NCBI GenBank assembly: GCA_963772165.1
Contig: CAVYWA010000005.1
Coordinates: 558,001 to 622,000 of the forward strand
DNA: 64,000 nucleotides
Reading direction: 5' to 3'
DNA from: JAGVPT01 sp963772165
Lineage (GTDB): Bacteria; Bacteroidota; Ignavibacteria; UBA10030; UBA8401
The translations under genes were made by a program, and so were the position numbers. The notes beneath the pieces were generated by a model, which saw only the letters and a program-made list of their open reading frames with translations, was not told where the DNA came from and ran no database searches. Below are positions 32,515-42,132 of the stretch, piece by piece. The stretch's first letter is position 1. Each line of letters opens with the position of its first letter.

Positions 32515-34575
32515 ATGAAGAATTTTCTCCGGAGTCATTTGTTGGTGCTTGCACTGCTCAGCGGCATCAATTCATCCTTTGCTCAATGGGTCCCGACCAG
32601 TGGACCATACGGGGGTAATATTTTATCCCTTGCGGTGCATGGAACGAATATCTACGCAGGGACTTCCGGTGGCGGCGTCTTTCTTTCCACCAACAACGGC
32701 GCGAGCTGGGCCTCTGCCAGTTCGGGTTTGCAAGTGTCAAACGTTTATGCGCTTGCATGCTTCGGGTCAAGCACTTATGCCGGATTCTATCGCTCCACGG
32801 ACAACGGTACAAGCTGGGCTAACACAAATCCGGATTGGGCTTATGTTAATGTCAGCTCAATGGCGGGCACGGGATCAAATCTTTTTGCCGGTTCGGAAAA
32901 TAATGGCGTCTTTCATTCCACTGATAATGGAGCGACCTGGGCACAAGACGACTCAGACCTGACATCCACATGGGTACAGTCACTCGGCGTTTGCGGAACA
33001 AAGGTTCTCGCCGGTACCGATCAAGGCGTCTTTTTCTCCGTTGATACTGGAAAGAGCTGGACTAAGGCTTCTGGCATCGCGACGATCATGGTCACCTGCT
33101 TTGCAACCCTCGGAACAAATGTATTTGCTGGAACCGCTTTGGGCGTTTATGTTTCTGCCGACAGCGGAAAAACGTGGACCGGGGCCGGCTCGGGATTAAG
33201 TTACACAAATATTTGGTCTCTTACCGTCAGCGGGACGAATGTCTTTGCAGGTACATATAGTAGCGGCGTTTATCTTTCAACTGACAACGGCCAAACCTGG
33301 GCTAATCCAGATACGGGTAAGCCTATCAACGGTTGGGTCCAATCTCTCGCCACAAGCGGGAGCACTATCATAGCAGGGACGGATCAAAGCGGGATCTATA
33401 TTTCCACAGACAATGGGGAAAATTGGTCTGTATCGAATTCTGGCATAACGAATGTGAGCGTGTGGAATGTTGTCACTAATGGCACAGATCTCTTTGCAGG
33501 CACCGATGCGAACGGTGCGTTCCGCTCCTCAGACAAAGGTGCAAGCTGGGTGGCTGTCGATTCTGGGTTGACGAGCATGCAAGTCTTTTCTCTAGCTTTT
33601 AACGGAACGAACGTACTTGCCGGTACAAATAACGGTTTATTTGTTTCCACTAATAGCGGTGCACTTTGGACCAACATCGGTTTTACATCCGATGATATTT
33701 TTGCAATTGCTCCGGTCGGATCTAATCTTCTTGTCGGTAACAACGATGGAATATTCCTTTCCACCAATAATGGAAGCACGTGGACTCCATTAGATTCAAA
33801 CATCTTTGTCAGCTTTAACGGATTTTATGTCAACGGTTCAACTATCTTTGCGGCCACCCAATACAACGGCGGTTACCGTTCAACAAATAACGGGACCACG
33901 TGGACCCCGATTGATTCCGGTCTTTATTCCTCGACCGTGGATGTTTCGGCTTTCGCTTCCATTGGCTCGAACATCTTTGCTGGTCTCAATGGCAGCGGAG
34001 TGTATCTTTCAACCGATAATGGAACATCCTGGGTGAGGGGGACAAACATGCCGGACAATGATGTTTTATCTCTGATCACCAACGGGTCGAACCTGATTGT
34101 TGGAACTGAACAAGCCGGTGTCCTTATGACGACGGACAATGGAACGACTTGGAATGCCATCAACGATGGTATAAACAATACGAACGTATGGTTCCGATCC
34201 CTGACTATCGGCGGAGGCAACATCTATGCGGGAACCGCCGGGAGAGGGATATTCAAGCGCTCCCTGTCGGATATTACCAGTGTCAAAAAGACATCGTTAA
34301 TCACGCCAACGAGTTTTTCTCTCAGCCAAAATTATCCCAACCCGTTCAACCCATCGACGATTATTCAGTTCACGGTTCCATCCAACGGGCGGGCGGTGTT
34401 GAAAGTTTTCAACATCCTCGGACAGGAAGTTGCTACGTTGTTCAATGGAGTTGCAGCGGCTGGAGAAAGTCATCAGGTGGTATTCGATGCATCACGGCTG
34501 GCGAGCGGAATGTATTTCTCTCGTCTGGAATTTGCCGGTGAGACGCAGATGAAAAAAATGCTCCTGCTGAAGTAA
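32515..34575 (+). CDS. Secreted 14-repeat propeller protein with T9SS sorting domain
   Basis: A 686-residue protein with a signal peptide ending near residue 23 (NSSFAQ). Residues about 35-585 hold 14 units of about 40-44 residues of the form GTNVFAGTxxGVFLSTDNGxTWxxxxSGL, resembling the BNR/sortilin-type propeller repeats (STDNGxTW). Fourteen units fit two seven-bladed or a single larger propeller. Residues about 600-686 are the T9SS type A sorting domain (FSLSQNYPNPFNPSTIIQF, and MKKMLLLK at the end), which sends the protein through the outer membrane. It follows AGAGGA. It is the first of three cargo genes and its repeat shares ancestry with the remnant upstream. Ligand unknown. Confidence 0.9.
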   Translation: MKNFLRSHLLVLALLSGINSSFAQWVPTSGPYGGNILSLAVHGTNIYAGTSGGGVFLSTNNGASWASASSGLQVSNVYALACFGSSTYAGFYRSTDNGTSWANTNPDWAYVNVSSMAGTGSNLFAGSENNGVFHSTDNGATWAQDDSDLTSTWVQSLGVCGTKVLAGTDQGVFFSVDTGKSWTKASGIATIMVTCFATLGTNVFAGTALGVYVSADSGKTWTGAGSGLSYTNIWSLTVSGTNVFAGTYSSGVYLSTDNGQTWANPDTGKPINGWVQSLATSGSTIIAGTDQSGIYISTDNGENWSVSNSGITNVSVWNVVTNGTDLFAGTDANGAFRSSDKGASWVAVDSGLTSMQVFSLAFNGTNVLAGTNNGLFVSTNSGALWTNIGFTSDDIFAIAPVGSNLLVGNNDGIFLSTNNGSTWTPLDSNIFVSFNGFYVNGSTIFAATQYNGGYRSTNNGTTWTPIDSGLYSSTVDVSAFASIGSNIFAGLNGSGVYLSTDNGTSWVRGTNMPDNDVLSLITNGSNLIVGTEQAGVLMTTDNGTTWNAINDGINNTNVWFRSLTIGGGNIYAGTAGRGIFKRSLSDITSVKKTSLITPTSFSLSQNYPNPFNPSTIIQFTVPSNGRAVLKVFNILGQEVATLFNGVAAAGESHQVVFDASRLASGMYFSRLEFAGETQMKKMLLLK

Positions 34576-34743
34576 TTTGCAGGAGAGAGGATGAGAAGAG
34601 TGCTGGAACAAAGCTGCTTGAATAAACGTCCTGCTGAATTATTGGTGTTGGTTATTTTTTTATGACATGCATTTGAAAGAGGTATCGGCATTTCCCGATG
34701 AAATTACTTCACATTACACAACATAATTTCACAGGAGTATTAT

Positions 34744-36462
34744 ATGAAGAGGTTGTTTCAAATTTTTCCCCTGTTCCTGGTCGCGTTAGGTTCTGGTCTG
34801 CAAGCTCAATGGTCGAACGACCCTGCAGTCAATACTCCGCTTGCGGTAGGGAAGTCGGGGCGGTATGATCTCTATGCTATCAATGACGGAGCGGGAAATA
34901 CGTTTGTGACGTGGTATGATGGAGCTTCCGATTCTAATGGAGGAGTTTTTGTTCAAAAAATTTCAACGACGGGCACGTTGCCATGGGGCTTGGGAGGCAT
35001 TCGCGTAGATTCGATTCCACAGACTTTCACGATGCCTTCCATTGCACTTGATGGGAACGGCGGCGTCTTTGTCACGTGGGTGGACAGCCGCCCGGACAAT
35101 TCACTGCCGAATATCTATGGCCAGCATGTTTCGTCGTCCGGAGCTATCCAGTGGATTTCCAACGGAATAAATCTCACGGCATCATTTACAGCTGGCTTCA
35201 GTTTTCGCGAGCCGAACAATCCTCAAATGCTCAGCGACAGCAGCAAAGGCGCGTATGTTTCATGGGACGACGCATTTGGTCTGGAACTCATGCGGATGAA
35301 CTCAAGCGGCACCATCACCTGGAGCGCCACGGTTGTTACCGGCTCTGGTGCAACAGACACGAGGATTGTTCCTGACGGGGCCGGAGGGGTTATTCTCGCA
35401 TGGACTGACGATCGAAATTTTACAACAGGAGATTTAGCTGATATTTATGCTCAGAGGGTCGACTCGTCGGGAGCGTTGAAATGGGCGGCAAACGGTGTTG
35501 TAGTTTCAAATGCTGCGAATCTTCAGAACTATCCCCAAATTGCAGGAGACGGGTCGGGAGGAGCAGTCATTGCATGGCAAGACTTTAGAGATGCTTCAGA
35601 ATATAGAGGATATGCTCAGAGATTAAACGAAAGCGGTGCGCCCCAATGGACGGCGAACGGCCTTGCGTTGTCATCGACGACGAACGCAGTAAATTCTCTC
35701 TTCATGACATCAGATGGATCAGGCGGAGGAATTTTCACGTGGGAAGAAGCAAGGGGGACAGGCATCAATGGCAGCGACAATATCTATGGTCAGCGGGTTA
35801 ACGGAAGTGGGGAGCCGCAGTGGGGCGATTCAGGCGCCAATGTATGCACGAACACTGCTCCCCAAGAAAACCCGAGAATAATCTCTGATGGCAATGGGGG
35901 CGCGATCATTACATGGGAGGATAATCGTAACAACGGGGCTAACCAGGATATTTATGCGCAAAGAATGAACGCAAGCGGTGTTCCCCAATGGACGGCGGAT
36001 GGAATTCCTGTGTCAAGCGCCTCCAATAATCAAAACAGTCCAATTATTGTCTCGTATCCAAACAGCGGGGCAGTGATAATCTGGGACGACTACCGCACAA
36101 ACGGGAATGATGATAATCAGAATCCCGATCTGTATGCGCAGAATATTTCCAGCGGCGGAACATTGTCGGATGTGCGGATGAGCGGCGTATCCGTTCCAGG
36201 GACGTTCCAGCTGCGGCAGAATTTTCCCAATCCGTTCAACCCGTCGACGCAGATTCAATTCACCATCGCTGAAGCTGGTTTTGTAACACTGAAAGTCTAT
36301 GACGTGCTCGGAAGAGAAGTGGCGGTGTTAGTCCATCAGGATATGCAGCCCGCTTCATATTCAGTAACATGGAATGCGTCGAATGTCGCCAGCGGAGCGT
36401 ACTTCTACCGGCTCCAGAGCGGCAGTGATGTTGAGACTAAAAAACTTTTGTTGATGAAATAA
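34744..36462 (+). CDS. Secreted repeat protein with T9SS sorting domain
   Basis: A 572-residue protein with a signal peptide ending near residue 22 (GLQAQ). About eight units carry the pattern DGxGGxIxxWxDxR...IYAQRVxSSGxxQWxxxG, with variations; they appear to form a beta-propeller or similar fold. The last 85 residues are a T9SS sorting domain (FQLRQNFPNPFNPSTQIQF, then ETKKLLLMK). The ATG at 34744 is behind AGGAG. It is separated by 168 bp from the first cargo gene and by 140 bp from the third. Function is unknown; it is probably on the cell surface. Confidence 0.88.
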   Translation: MKRLFQIFPLFLVALGSGLQAQWSNDPAVNTPLAVGKSGRYDLYAINDGAGNTFVTWYDGASDSNGGVFVQKISTTGTLPWGLGGIRVDSIPQTFTMPSIALDGNGGVFVTWVDSRPDNSLPNIYGQHVSSSGAIQWISNGINLTASFTAGFSFREPNNPQMLSDSSKGAYVSWDDAFGLELMRMNSSGTITWSATVVTGSGATDTRIVPDGAGGVILAWTDDRNFTTGDLADIYAQRVDSSGALKWAANGVVVSNAANLQNYPQIAGDGSGGAVIAWQDFRDASEYRGYAQRLNESGAPQWTANGLALSSTTNAVNSLFMTSDGSGGGIFTWEEARGTGINGSDNIYGQRVNGSGEPQWGDSGANVCTNTAPQENPRIISDGNGGAIITWEDNRNNGANQDIYAQRMNASGVPQWTADGIPVSSASNNQNSPIIVSYPNSGAVIIWDDYRTNGNDDNQNPDLYAQNISSGGTLSDVRMSGVSVPGTFQLRQNFPNPFNPSTQIQFTIAEAGFVTLKVYDVLGREVAVLVHQDMQPASYSVTWNASNVASGAYFYRLQSGSDVETKKLLLMK

Positions 36463-36602
36463 AAACGGAGGCCAGAAACATAGAAACAAGAGGTACTTTT
36501 TCAGATATCGACATGACAAGAGGCTGGGTCATTTTTTCATGTTTTCCGAAAATCCTGATTTTATCTCTTATTTCTCCATTCTTAATTGCAAGGAGGTATG
36601 TA

Positions 36603-37694
36603 ATGAAGCAATCTTTCCGCCTGCTGTTGTCCGCTGCGGCCGTTCTGATTTTTCAGTCCGCGGCTTTTTCCCAAATTTCACTCACCTCAAGTGATCTGGC
36701 GAATTATTTCGCCGCTGGGAAATCATGGTTCCTCTATAAATCTTCGGATACCGTGACAATGAATATCGGCTCGGCCTCCAGTTCGGCGGCGCAAACATGG
36801 ACGACTCCTGCAGTTACCTTTGAAGATACATCGCGGTTGGATAACGTTTCACCGTCGTCGACTCCGTACAACAATGATTTCCCGGGATCCACCTATGCGC
36901 AGGAAGAGAGTGTCTCGGAAGGTCCGGTTACGATTGCATATTATGCGTACTACAAGCTCTCAAATGATTCACTGCTAATTATTGGATCCGTTCAACATGA
37001 AACGGGCTCTTACGGCGGCACGACACTTGACACAACCATCATGAGCCATAAGGTTCAGCTTGCCTTCGTTGTTCCTATCCAACTGGGCCAGACCACGACG
37101 ACCGCGGCGGACACCATCTATGACGTTGTAAATGATATTGACGTGAATAGCGGTTCGGAAAGCTACGACGCATACGGTACCATTACTCTTCCCATTGGTC
37201 AGTTCAGCGCTCTCCGGGTGACTGGTACGACTGTGACGAAAGTCTACCTTAGCGGGACATTGAGCAATACATCCACAACGTACTCTATATCATGGCTGAC
37301 AGAATCTGGGAATCAGCTGGAATTGGTCGTGGACACGCTAGGCTCGGGGAGCGTGCGGGTGCATAACGTCTCTTTAACGTACGTCAATGCAACCCCTGCA
37401 ACGCTTGTCAAAGCATTGCCTAATGTGCCGGCGAGTTTTACACTAAGCCAGAATTATCCAAACCCTTTCAATCCGTCAACGCAAATTCAGTTTTCTGTTC
37501 CTCAAGCCGGGTTTGTTACATTGAAGGTGTACGACATGCTCGGAAGAGAAGTCGCAACGCTGGTTCGTCAGGAGCTGGCGCCGTCGTCCTATACGATTAC
37601 GTGGAATGCATCCAACGCTGCAAGCGGTGTGTATCTTTATAAACTCGACGCGGGCAATTATTCGGTGACAAAGAAAATGGTGTTAATGAAGTAA
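36603..37694 (+). CDS. Secreted protein of unknown function with T9SS sorting domain
   Basis: A 363-residue protein with a signal peptide (about residues 1-23). The ATG at 36603 is behind AAGGAGG at 36590, which rules out the longer frame from 36513. The body (about 25-275) has Ser/Thr-rich beta-type sequence that I cannot assign to a family. The end is a T9SS sorting domain (FTLSQNYPNPFNPSTQIQF, KKMVLMK). It is the last cargo gene and is followed by a terminator. Confidence 0.87.
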   Translation: MKQSFRLLLSAAAVLIFQSAAFSQISLTSSDLANYFAAGKSWFLYKSSDTVTMNIGSASSSAAQTWTTPAVTFEDTSRLDNVSPSSTPYNNDFPGSTYAQEESVSEGPVTIAYYAYYKLSNDSLLIIGSVQHETGSYGGTTLDTTIMSHKVQLAFVVPIQLGQTTTTAADTIYDVVNDIDVNSGSESYDAYGTITLPIGQFSALRVTGTTVTKVYLSGTLSNTSTTYSISWLTESGNQLELVVDTLGSGSVRVHNVSLTYVNATPATLVKALPNVPASFTLSQNYPNPFNPSTQIQFSVPQAGFVTLKVYDMLGREVATLVRQELAPSSYTITWNASNAASGVYLYKLDAGNYSVTKKMVLMK

Positions 37695-37733
37695 GGAAGA
37701 TGCTTTTCGCAGTAATGAAGGAGAAGGAAATCG

Positions 37734-37766
37734 AGGCCGTTATTTTAAAATAACGGCCTTTTTTTC
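37734..37766 (+). terminator. Intrinsic terminator of the T9SS cargo genes
   Basis: AGGCCGTTATTTT (37734-37746) is followed at once by its full complement (37747-37759), giving a 26-bp perfect palindrome, then a run of T. It is 40 bp after the stop codon of the third cargo gene. The minus strand lacks a T run, so it works mainly for the plus strand. Confidence 0.85.
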
Positions 37767-38593
37767 TATAATTGTAATATGACCTTCGACAACAGCTTTG
37801 TAAAATGATGCTTCACCCTGTTGGCCACTTCTGTTACTTCAGCGTGAGCTAACTTTTCCGTAGTTAAGCCGGTGGCAAAATTCGTGATACAGGAAATTCC
37901 CAATGCATCTATCCCATACCTCGCAGCAACGATGACTTCAGGAACTGTCGACATTCCCACAGCGTCAACACCCCAAGCTCGCATCATCCGAATTTCCGCC
38001 GAGGATTCGTACGAGGGCCCTTTTGTCCAGCAATACACTCCCTCTTTAAACGGTATCCTATTCTCCAGCGCGATGGACTTTGCCTTAGCGAGCAATTCCC
38101 GGCTGAATCCCGGTCGGCACGCCCTTGCTTCATCTGAGACGTTGCCGTTGAGCGGGTTCTCGAATGATAAATTGATGTAATCCTTGATGAACATCAGATC
38201 GCCCGGCATGAATTGTTCACTGACCCCGCCGGCAGCGTTTGTGATAATTATTTTTTTGATGCCCATTCGGTGCGCCACCTCGATCGGGTAGGCAACAGTC
38301 TTAGCGTCGTTGCATTCATAAAAATGAATCCTTCCTTGAAAGACCATCAGGTCGGACGACGATTGATGTTCAGATGTAATTTTCCCGAAAAGAAGCCTTC
38401 CGGCATGTCCTTCAACCGAGGAAACGGGATAATGCGGGATGTCTTTTGTCTCTAACGATGTTTTGTCAACAAGCGCCCCCGCGAAATCCCCAAGGCCTGA
38501 CCCAAGAATTACACCAATTGCAGGCCATACGTCAATTTTGGACTTAATGTATTGGACCGAGGCTGCAACTTGGTTATCGTAGTTTTTGCTCAT
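37766..38593 (-). CDS. Purine nucleoside phosphorylase (trimeric type)
   Basis: A 275-residue cytosolic enzyme that splits guanosine, inosine or their deoxy forms with phosphate. GVILGSGLGDFAG is the phosphate site, VFQGRIHFYE and WTKGPSYESSAEIRMM, GVDAVGMSTVPEVIVA and ITNFATGL match the trimeric PNP (PunA/DeoD-unlike) family. The ATG at 38593 is chosen over an upstream one at 38650 because family homology starts here. The thymidine kinase gene lies 75 bp upstream, also on minus. Confidence 0.93.
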   Translation of the reverse strand: MSKNYDNQVAASVQYIKSKIDVWPAIGVILGSGLGDFAGALVDKTSLETKDIPHYPVSSVEGHAGRLLFGKITSEHQSSSDLMVFQGRIHFYECNDAKTVAYPIEVAHRMGIKKIIITNAAGGVSEQFMPGDLMFIKDYINLSFENPLNGNVSDEARACRPGFSRELLAKAKSIALENRIPFKEGVYCWTKGPSYESSAEIRMMRAWGVDAVGMSTVPEVIVAARYGIDALGISCITNFATGLTTEKLAHAEVTEVANRVKHHFTKLLSKVILQL

Positions 38594-38668
38594 AAGGATA
38601 GGCGGTTGTCGCGAGGGTTGGGCCAACGGTTCAAACAACAAAAATATCACGCTTGACTATGTTACTTC

Positions 38669-39241
38669 TCACTCTTTAGGAGGCTCAAAGCAGTGACGGC
38701 ACCGTGCCTCATACACGTCTTTGGCACCAACGACAACGCGCTCGTGCGAGTTGGACGTGCGTTGTGTCCGGTCGGCGGGATTTCCGCATACGACACATAT
38801 CGCAAGAGTTTTTGTGATGTACTCGGCAACCGCTAGAAGCTGAGGCATTGGCTCAAATGGCTTGCCTCGGTAATCCTGGTCAAGTCCGGCTACGATCACC
38901 CGTTTTCCTGCGTTCGCAAGCTGTTCGCAGACATCTACAATGTTCGGCGTAAAGAATTGTCCTTCATCGATACCGACCACTTGTGCATCTGCCGATTGCA
39001 CGAGTATTTCATCGCATGTATCAACGACTGAGGAAACGAGCGACTGCTCGCTGTGCGAGACAATATGACTGGAGCTGTAGCGATTATCGATTCTTGGCTT
39101 GAAGATCATCACCTTCTGTCTGGCGATTTGTGCACGACGCATACGCCGTATCAGCTCTTCGGTTTTTCCGCTGAACATGCATCCGGCGATGACTTCGATC
39201 CATCCTGTATTTTTTGGTGATGACTGAGGAGTGTCTTCCAT
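38669..39241 (-). CDS. tdk: Thymidine kinase (TK1 type)
   Basis: A 190-residue TK1-like kinase that phosphorylates thymidine with ATP. The P-loop is GCMFSGKTEELIRRM, the DEGQFF motif holds the catalytic acid, and the lasso/zinc site is made of CVVCG and CRHC. The start at 39241 (MEDTPQ) is preferred over 39316 because the longer extension does not match the family. Probably cotranscribed with the nucleoside phosphorylase. Confidence 0.95.
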   Translation of the reverse strand: MEDTPQSSPKNTGWIEVIAGCMFSGKTEELIRRMRRAQIARQKVMIFKPRIDNRYSSSHIVSHSEQSLVSSVVDTCDEILVQSADAQVVGIDEGQFFTPNIVDVCEQLANAGKRVIVAGLDQDYRGKPFEPMPQLLAVAEYITKTLAICVVCGNPADRTQRTSNSHERVVVGAKDVYEARCRHCFEPPKE

Positions 39242-39436
39242 AAGCAAGAGAATAGTATTGTAAAAGTACTGTTGACCTGTGGGAAAAAATATAGAAAAAG
39301 GGGGATGGAAAAGCAAGGATTGAATCAGCGGAATTCAACAGTGAAGGGTGATGCCATTACTCAGGACATTTCGGAATTCACAACCGTGGAATTTTTCAGA
39401 TCCGCAGCGGACAGTCGATGGATTGCTCGGTCTCAA

Positions 39437-40681
39437 TTATTGCAATGTAATTTTTGTGATTTCAGGAGGGCAATTGATTCGAAACGGAACGCCGACGGTT
39501 CCAATGCCGCGTGTAACGTACATTTGAGAATTTCCGAATTTGTATAATCCCCAGACATATTTTGAGAAGAGAGCGGCTGGGCAAACAATTAAGTTCCCCA
39601 CTTTCGCAAAGACAACTTGTCCTCCATGGGTATGACCCGCGAGGGTCAGGTCAATATTGTGGCCGGCAAACGTTTCAAGGTAATACGGCTTGTGGCAGAG
39701 TAATATTCTCGGGTTTGGGTTTTGAATCGACGACAGGGCACGCTCAAGGTATGGGTCCGGTTTTGCGCCTATTGGGATATCGTCGACCCCGACGAGATTT
39801 ATAAATGAGTTTTCTTTCGTAATTTTTATAGCATCGTTCCGAAGAAGTTTAATTCCACACCCGTCTACTTCTTTCGCAACGATATCGACATTTGCATAAT
39901 AATCATGATTGCCGAGGCAGCCAAAGACTCCATATGGCGCTCGAAGGGAGGAGAATGCTTCGACAAAGGGGTAAACCTCAGCGGTTTGACTGTTCACAAA
40001 ATCCCCCGGCACAAAAATAATATCAGTCTTCAGATTATTAAGGGCGGCCACGTACTCTTCCATCTCTGGTTTTGTCATAAAAACGCTTGAATGAATATCG
40101 CTCATTAATCCAATAGTGAAGCCTTTGAACTCAGCCGGCAAGTTCTGGATACGAACGGTCCGTTCAATGATATCATAGTCGTTGCGATCGATAATTCCTT
40201 TGGTTGCTCCAGCGAAAGAATACGCAGAGAGAGCAATGGCACCTGTTTTCATGAACGCCCGGCGGGAATTATCAAACTTTTCAAAGTGGGGTGTGGATTT
40301 CATTACATTAATTTTTTGTTTGATTGGAGCAATTCTTTTTCCCACGTTGAGGAGTGCTTCGAATGGAAGCCGAAGGATCCTTATCAACAATAAGATTAAA
40401 AACACGAAAAAAGTTGCTACCTCCCACACATAGACTGGAAAAACGATAGAGTAAATAAACCAATTTGGGATGCTTGTAAAGTACGGGTGAATAAAAAAGA
40501 GGGGGAGAAACAGCAAATTGAAGAACCCAAAAAGATACAATAAAGCCTTTGTTATCCAGGCGGGGGATGAAGGGAAGCTTTTTACTAATCGCACGACTTG
40601 CTTATATAAAAACCATTGACCGGCAAAAATTATAATGGGCAATATGAATCGAAAAGTAAAGTAAAAAGGGGTTCCACTCAT
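39437..40681 (-). CDS. Membrane-anchored metallophosphoesterase
   Basis: A 414-residue protein. The first part (about 1-115) has four membrane segments; the catalytic domain (about 165-414) has the five metal motifs DIHSS, GDFVNS, GNHDYY, CHKPYY and GHTHGGQ. It resembles YkoQ-type phosphoesterases, for example UDP-diacylglucosamine hydrolase-like. Ahead of it, at about residue 137, SRRAFMKTGAIALSAYS looks like an internal twin-arginine signal, which would place the domain on the periplasmic side. Substrate is unknown. Confidence 0.9.
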   Translation of the reverse strand: MSGTPFYFTFRFILPIIIFAGQWFLYKQVVRLVKSFPSSPAWITKALLYLFGFFNLLFLPLFFIHPYFTSIPNWFIYSIVFPVYVWEVATFFVFLILLLIRILRLPFEALLNVGKRIAPIKQKINVMKSTPHFEKFDNSRRAFMKTGAIALSAYSFAGATKGIIDRNDYDIIERTVRIQNLPAEFKGFTIGLMSDIHSSVFMTKPEMEEYVAALNNLKTDIIFVPGDFVNSQTAEVYPFVEAFSSLRAPYGVFGCLGNHDYYANVDIVAKEVDGCGIKLLRNDAIKITKENSFINLVGVDDIPIGAKPDPYLERALSSIQNPNPRILLCHKPYYLETFAGHNIDLTLAGHTHGGQVVFAKVGNLIVCPAALFSKYVWGLYKFGNSQMYVTRGIGTVGVPFRINCPPEITKITLQ

Positions 40682-41053
40682 ATTCGGTTACAGTAATTCG
40701 ACGAAAATTGTTTCTCAATTATATAAATATAGCAAAATAATGTCATACTTGCCCGGTTTTGTTGGCTTTTCATTGAATATTCGACATAGAAAAGCATATG
40801 ATTGGTTGCTTGAATTTTGTAATTCCTTCAAATTAATATGCGATTAATGAAACTGGAGCTAAATGTAAAAGTGACAGTTACATGAGAGGAACAAAGGCGT
40901 AGTTCTCATTGGCCTGTCTTACTAAAACAACGCCACTCAATCAGAGGTTTCCTGTAAAAAAATAGTTCTTGATTTTTGGCTTTGCTTTCGCTAATTTTAT
41001 TCTAGTTCAAATGCCCATACATAGGGCTTTTTTATTTTGGAGGAATAAGACTA
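40682..41053. other. Intergenic region upstream of secG
   Basis: No gene is seen in these 370 bp. A promoter candidate (40969-40997) is near the right end; the remainder is AT-rich sequence without obvious repeats. Confidence 0.5.
40969..40997 (+). promoter_or_regulatory. Putative promoter of the secG-tRNA-Lys unit
   Basis: TTGATT at 40969-40974 and TAATTT at 40992-40997 with a 17-bp spacer, about 56 bp before the ATG of secG. Confidence 0.45.
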
Positions 41054-41392
41054 ATGTACACATTCTTCGTTGCGATAGAGATTATTGTATGCGTCCTTCT
41101 TATAGGTGTTATCCTGATGCAAAATAGCAAGGGAGGTGGCCTTGCTGGGGCTTTCGGCGGCGGCAATTTTGGAACAGTGTTCGGTGTTCGAAGAACAGCC
41201 GATTTTCTTACGCGCGCCACGACGATTTTGGCTACCACGTTTATTGTTCTTGCACTTTTGATAAATCTGTTCTTCTTGCCGGGGAAAAGTGCATCTTCAA
41301 AAGAAAGCGTCATCCAGAGCGGGCAGACCTCGGTCCCCCCTGCGCAATTGCCTCCGCAGAGTCAACCTGCACCATCTTCTTCGCCAAAATAG
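41054..41392 (+). CDS. secG: Preprotein translocase subunit SecG
   Basis: A 112-residue protein of the SecYEG channel. Two membrane helices (about 2-22 and 55-76) flank a Gly-rich loop MQNSKGGGLAGAFGGG, then a Pro/Gln/Ser-rich tail of about 30 residues. These are SecG hallmarks. AGGAATAAG lies ahead of the ATG. It is followed closely by tRNA-Lys. Confidence 0.95.
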   Translation: MYTFFVAIEIIVCVLLIGVILMQNSKGGGLAGAFGGGNFGTVFGVRRTADFLTRATTILATTFIVLALLINLFFLPGKSASSKESVIQSGQTSVPPAQLPPQSQPAPSSSPK

Positions 41393-41406
41393 CAAATGAG
41401 CATCAT

Positions 41407-41479
41407 GCACCCATGGCTCAATTGGTAGAGCAACTGACTCTTAATCAGTGGGTTCCAGGTTCGAGTCCTGGTGGGTGCA
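41407..41479 (+). tRNA. tRNA-Lys (anticodon CTT)
   Basis: The 73 bases fold into a standard cloverleaf: acceptor GCACCCA with TGGGTGC, D stem GCTC/GAGC, anticodon stem ACTGA/TCAGT with loop CTCTTAA, and T arm CCAGG/TTCGAGT/CCTGG. The anticodon CTT is at 41440-41442. CCA is not encoded. It lies 14 bp after secG and probably shares its transcript. Confidence 0.97.
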
Positions 41480-41585
41480 CAAAAAGTAGCTCGTCATGTA
41501 GGCTGGCTATTTTCATTTTTTGCCATTCAAGCCCCAAGTTATTCTCCCCCGGGGCGCCAAATTGTCTGAAATGCCTATTCTCTTC

Positions 41586-41613
41586 TTGACAAACCTAAAT
41601 ATTCTGTTATATT
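41586..41613 (+). promoter_or_regulatory. Promoter of an unassigned transcription unit
   Basis: TTGACA at 41586-41591 and TATATT at 41608-41613 with a 16-bp spacer. Transcription would start near 41620 and run toward the strong terminator at 42133-42167. Confidence 0.65.
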
Positions 41614-42132
41614 ACTGCCAATTAGACAATAGCTTGCAAGAAGTATTAAAAGAAGTCAGTCCGAGCATTAGAATCCCTGCTATTATATAAAACGAAGGTC
41701 CGCTGGCCTTTTAAGGAAGACTTAACGTATTTTGAAATTCAATTTCTTTCAAGCTATTTCGAAGGAAAATTAAAAAATGCTCCGGCAAAAGACCGGCATT
41801 TTTCGGCGGTCGGAGCCCAAGATTTAAAGACTTTATCATTTAAAGCGACGGACAGCATACTCCAGGCAAAGAATGCTTGTACGGAAGATGAGAGTTGCGC
41901 CTACGCAAAGGTGCATAATGTCGATAGGGTAATTCCTTCTAAGTCAAGAATTATCTTGGAAGTCACGTCCTGAAAGCAGTTTCGCCCGACGACGAATTGA
42001 AGGCACGAAGAAGAATTACAAGGATGGTTCGGCAATACATCAAGGCCGGAGGCGTTCAAACTGGGGCGTTGGGAACCGGAGAACAGGCTGAAGAAGCTCA
42101 GATTCAATGACATAACGCATGACAACGAATGC
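41614..42132 (+). other. Unassigned transcribed segment (possible RNA or decayed gene)
   Basis: Between a good promoter and a good terminator lie about 520 bp with no ATG-started frame above 60 codons on the plus strand. One frame is open for 107 codons (41650-41970; KDRHFSAVGAQDLKTLSFKA, then VHNVDRVIPSKSRIILEV) but has no usual start codon. Another continues with LKAVSPDDELKARRRITRMV and ends at 42107-42109 with EEAQIQ. Together they suggest a decayed coding gene. The alternative is a structured RNA; the GCTCCGGC..GTCGGAGC pair (about 41779-41820) can form a stem. RNase P, SRP and 6S RNA motifs are not found. The identity is open. Confidence 0.45.

Noticed and set aside
41614..42132. RNase P, SRP or 6S RNA in the unassigned unit
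   Set aside because: The conserved GAGGAAAGTCC-type and GNRA-type motifs of those RNAs are not present by eye.
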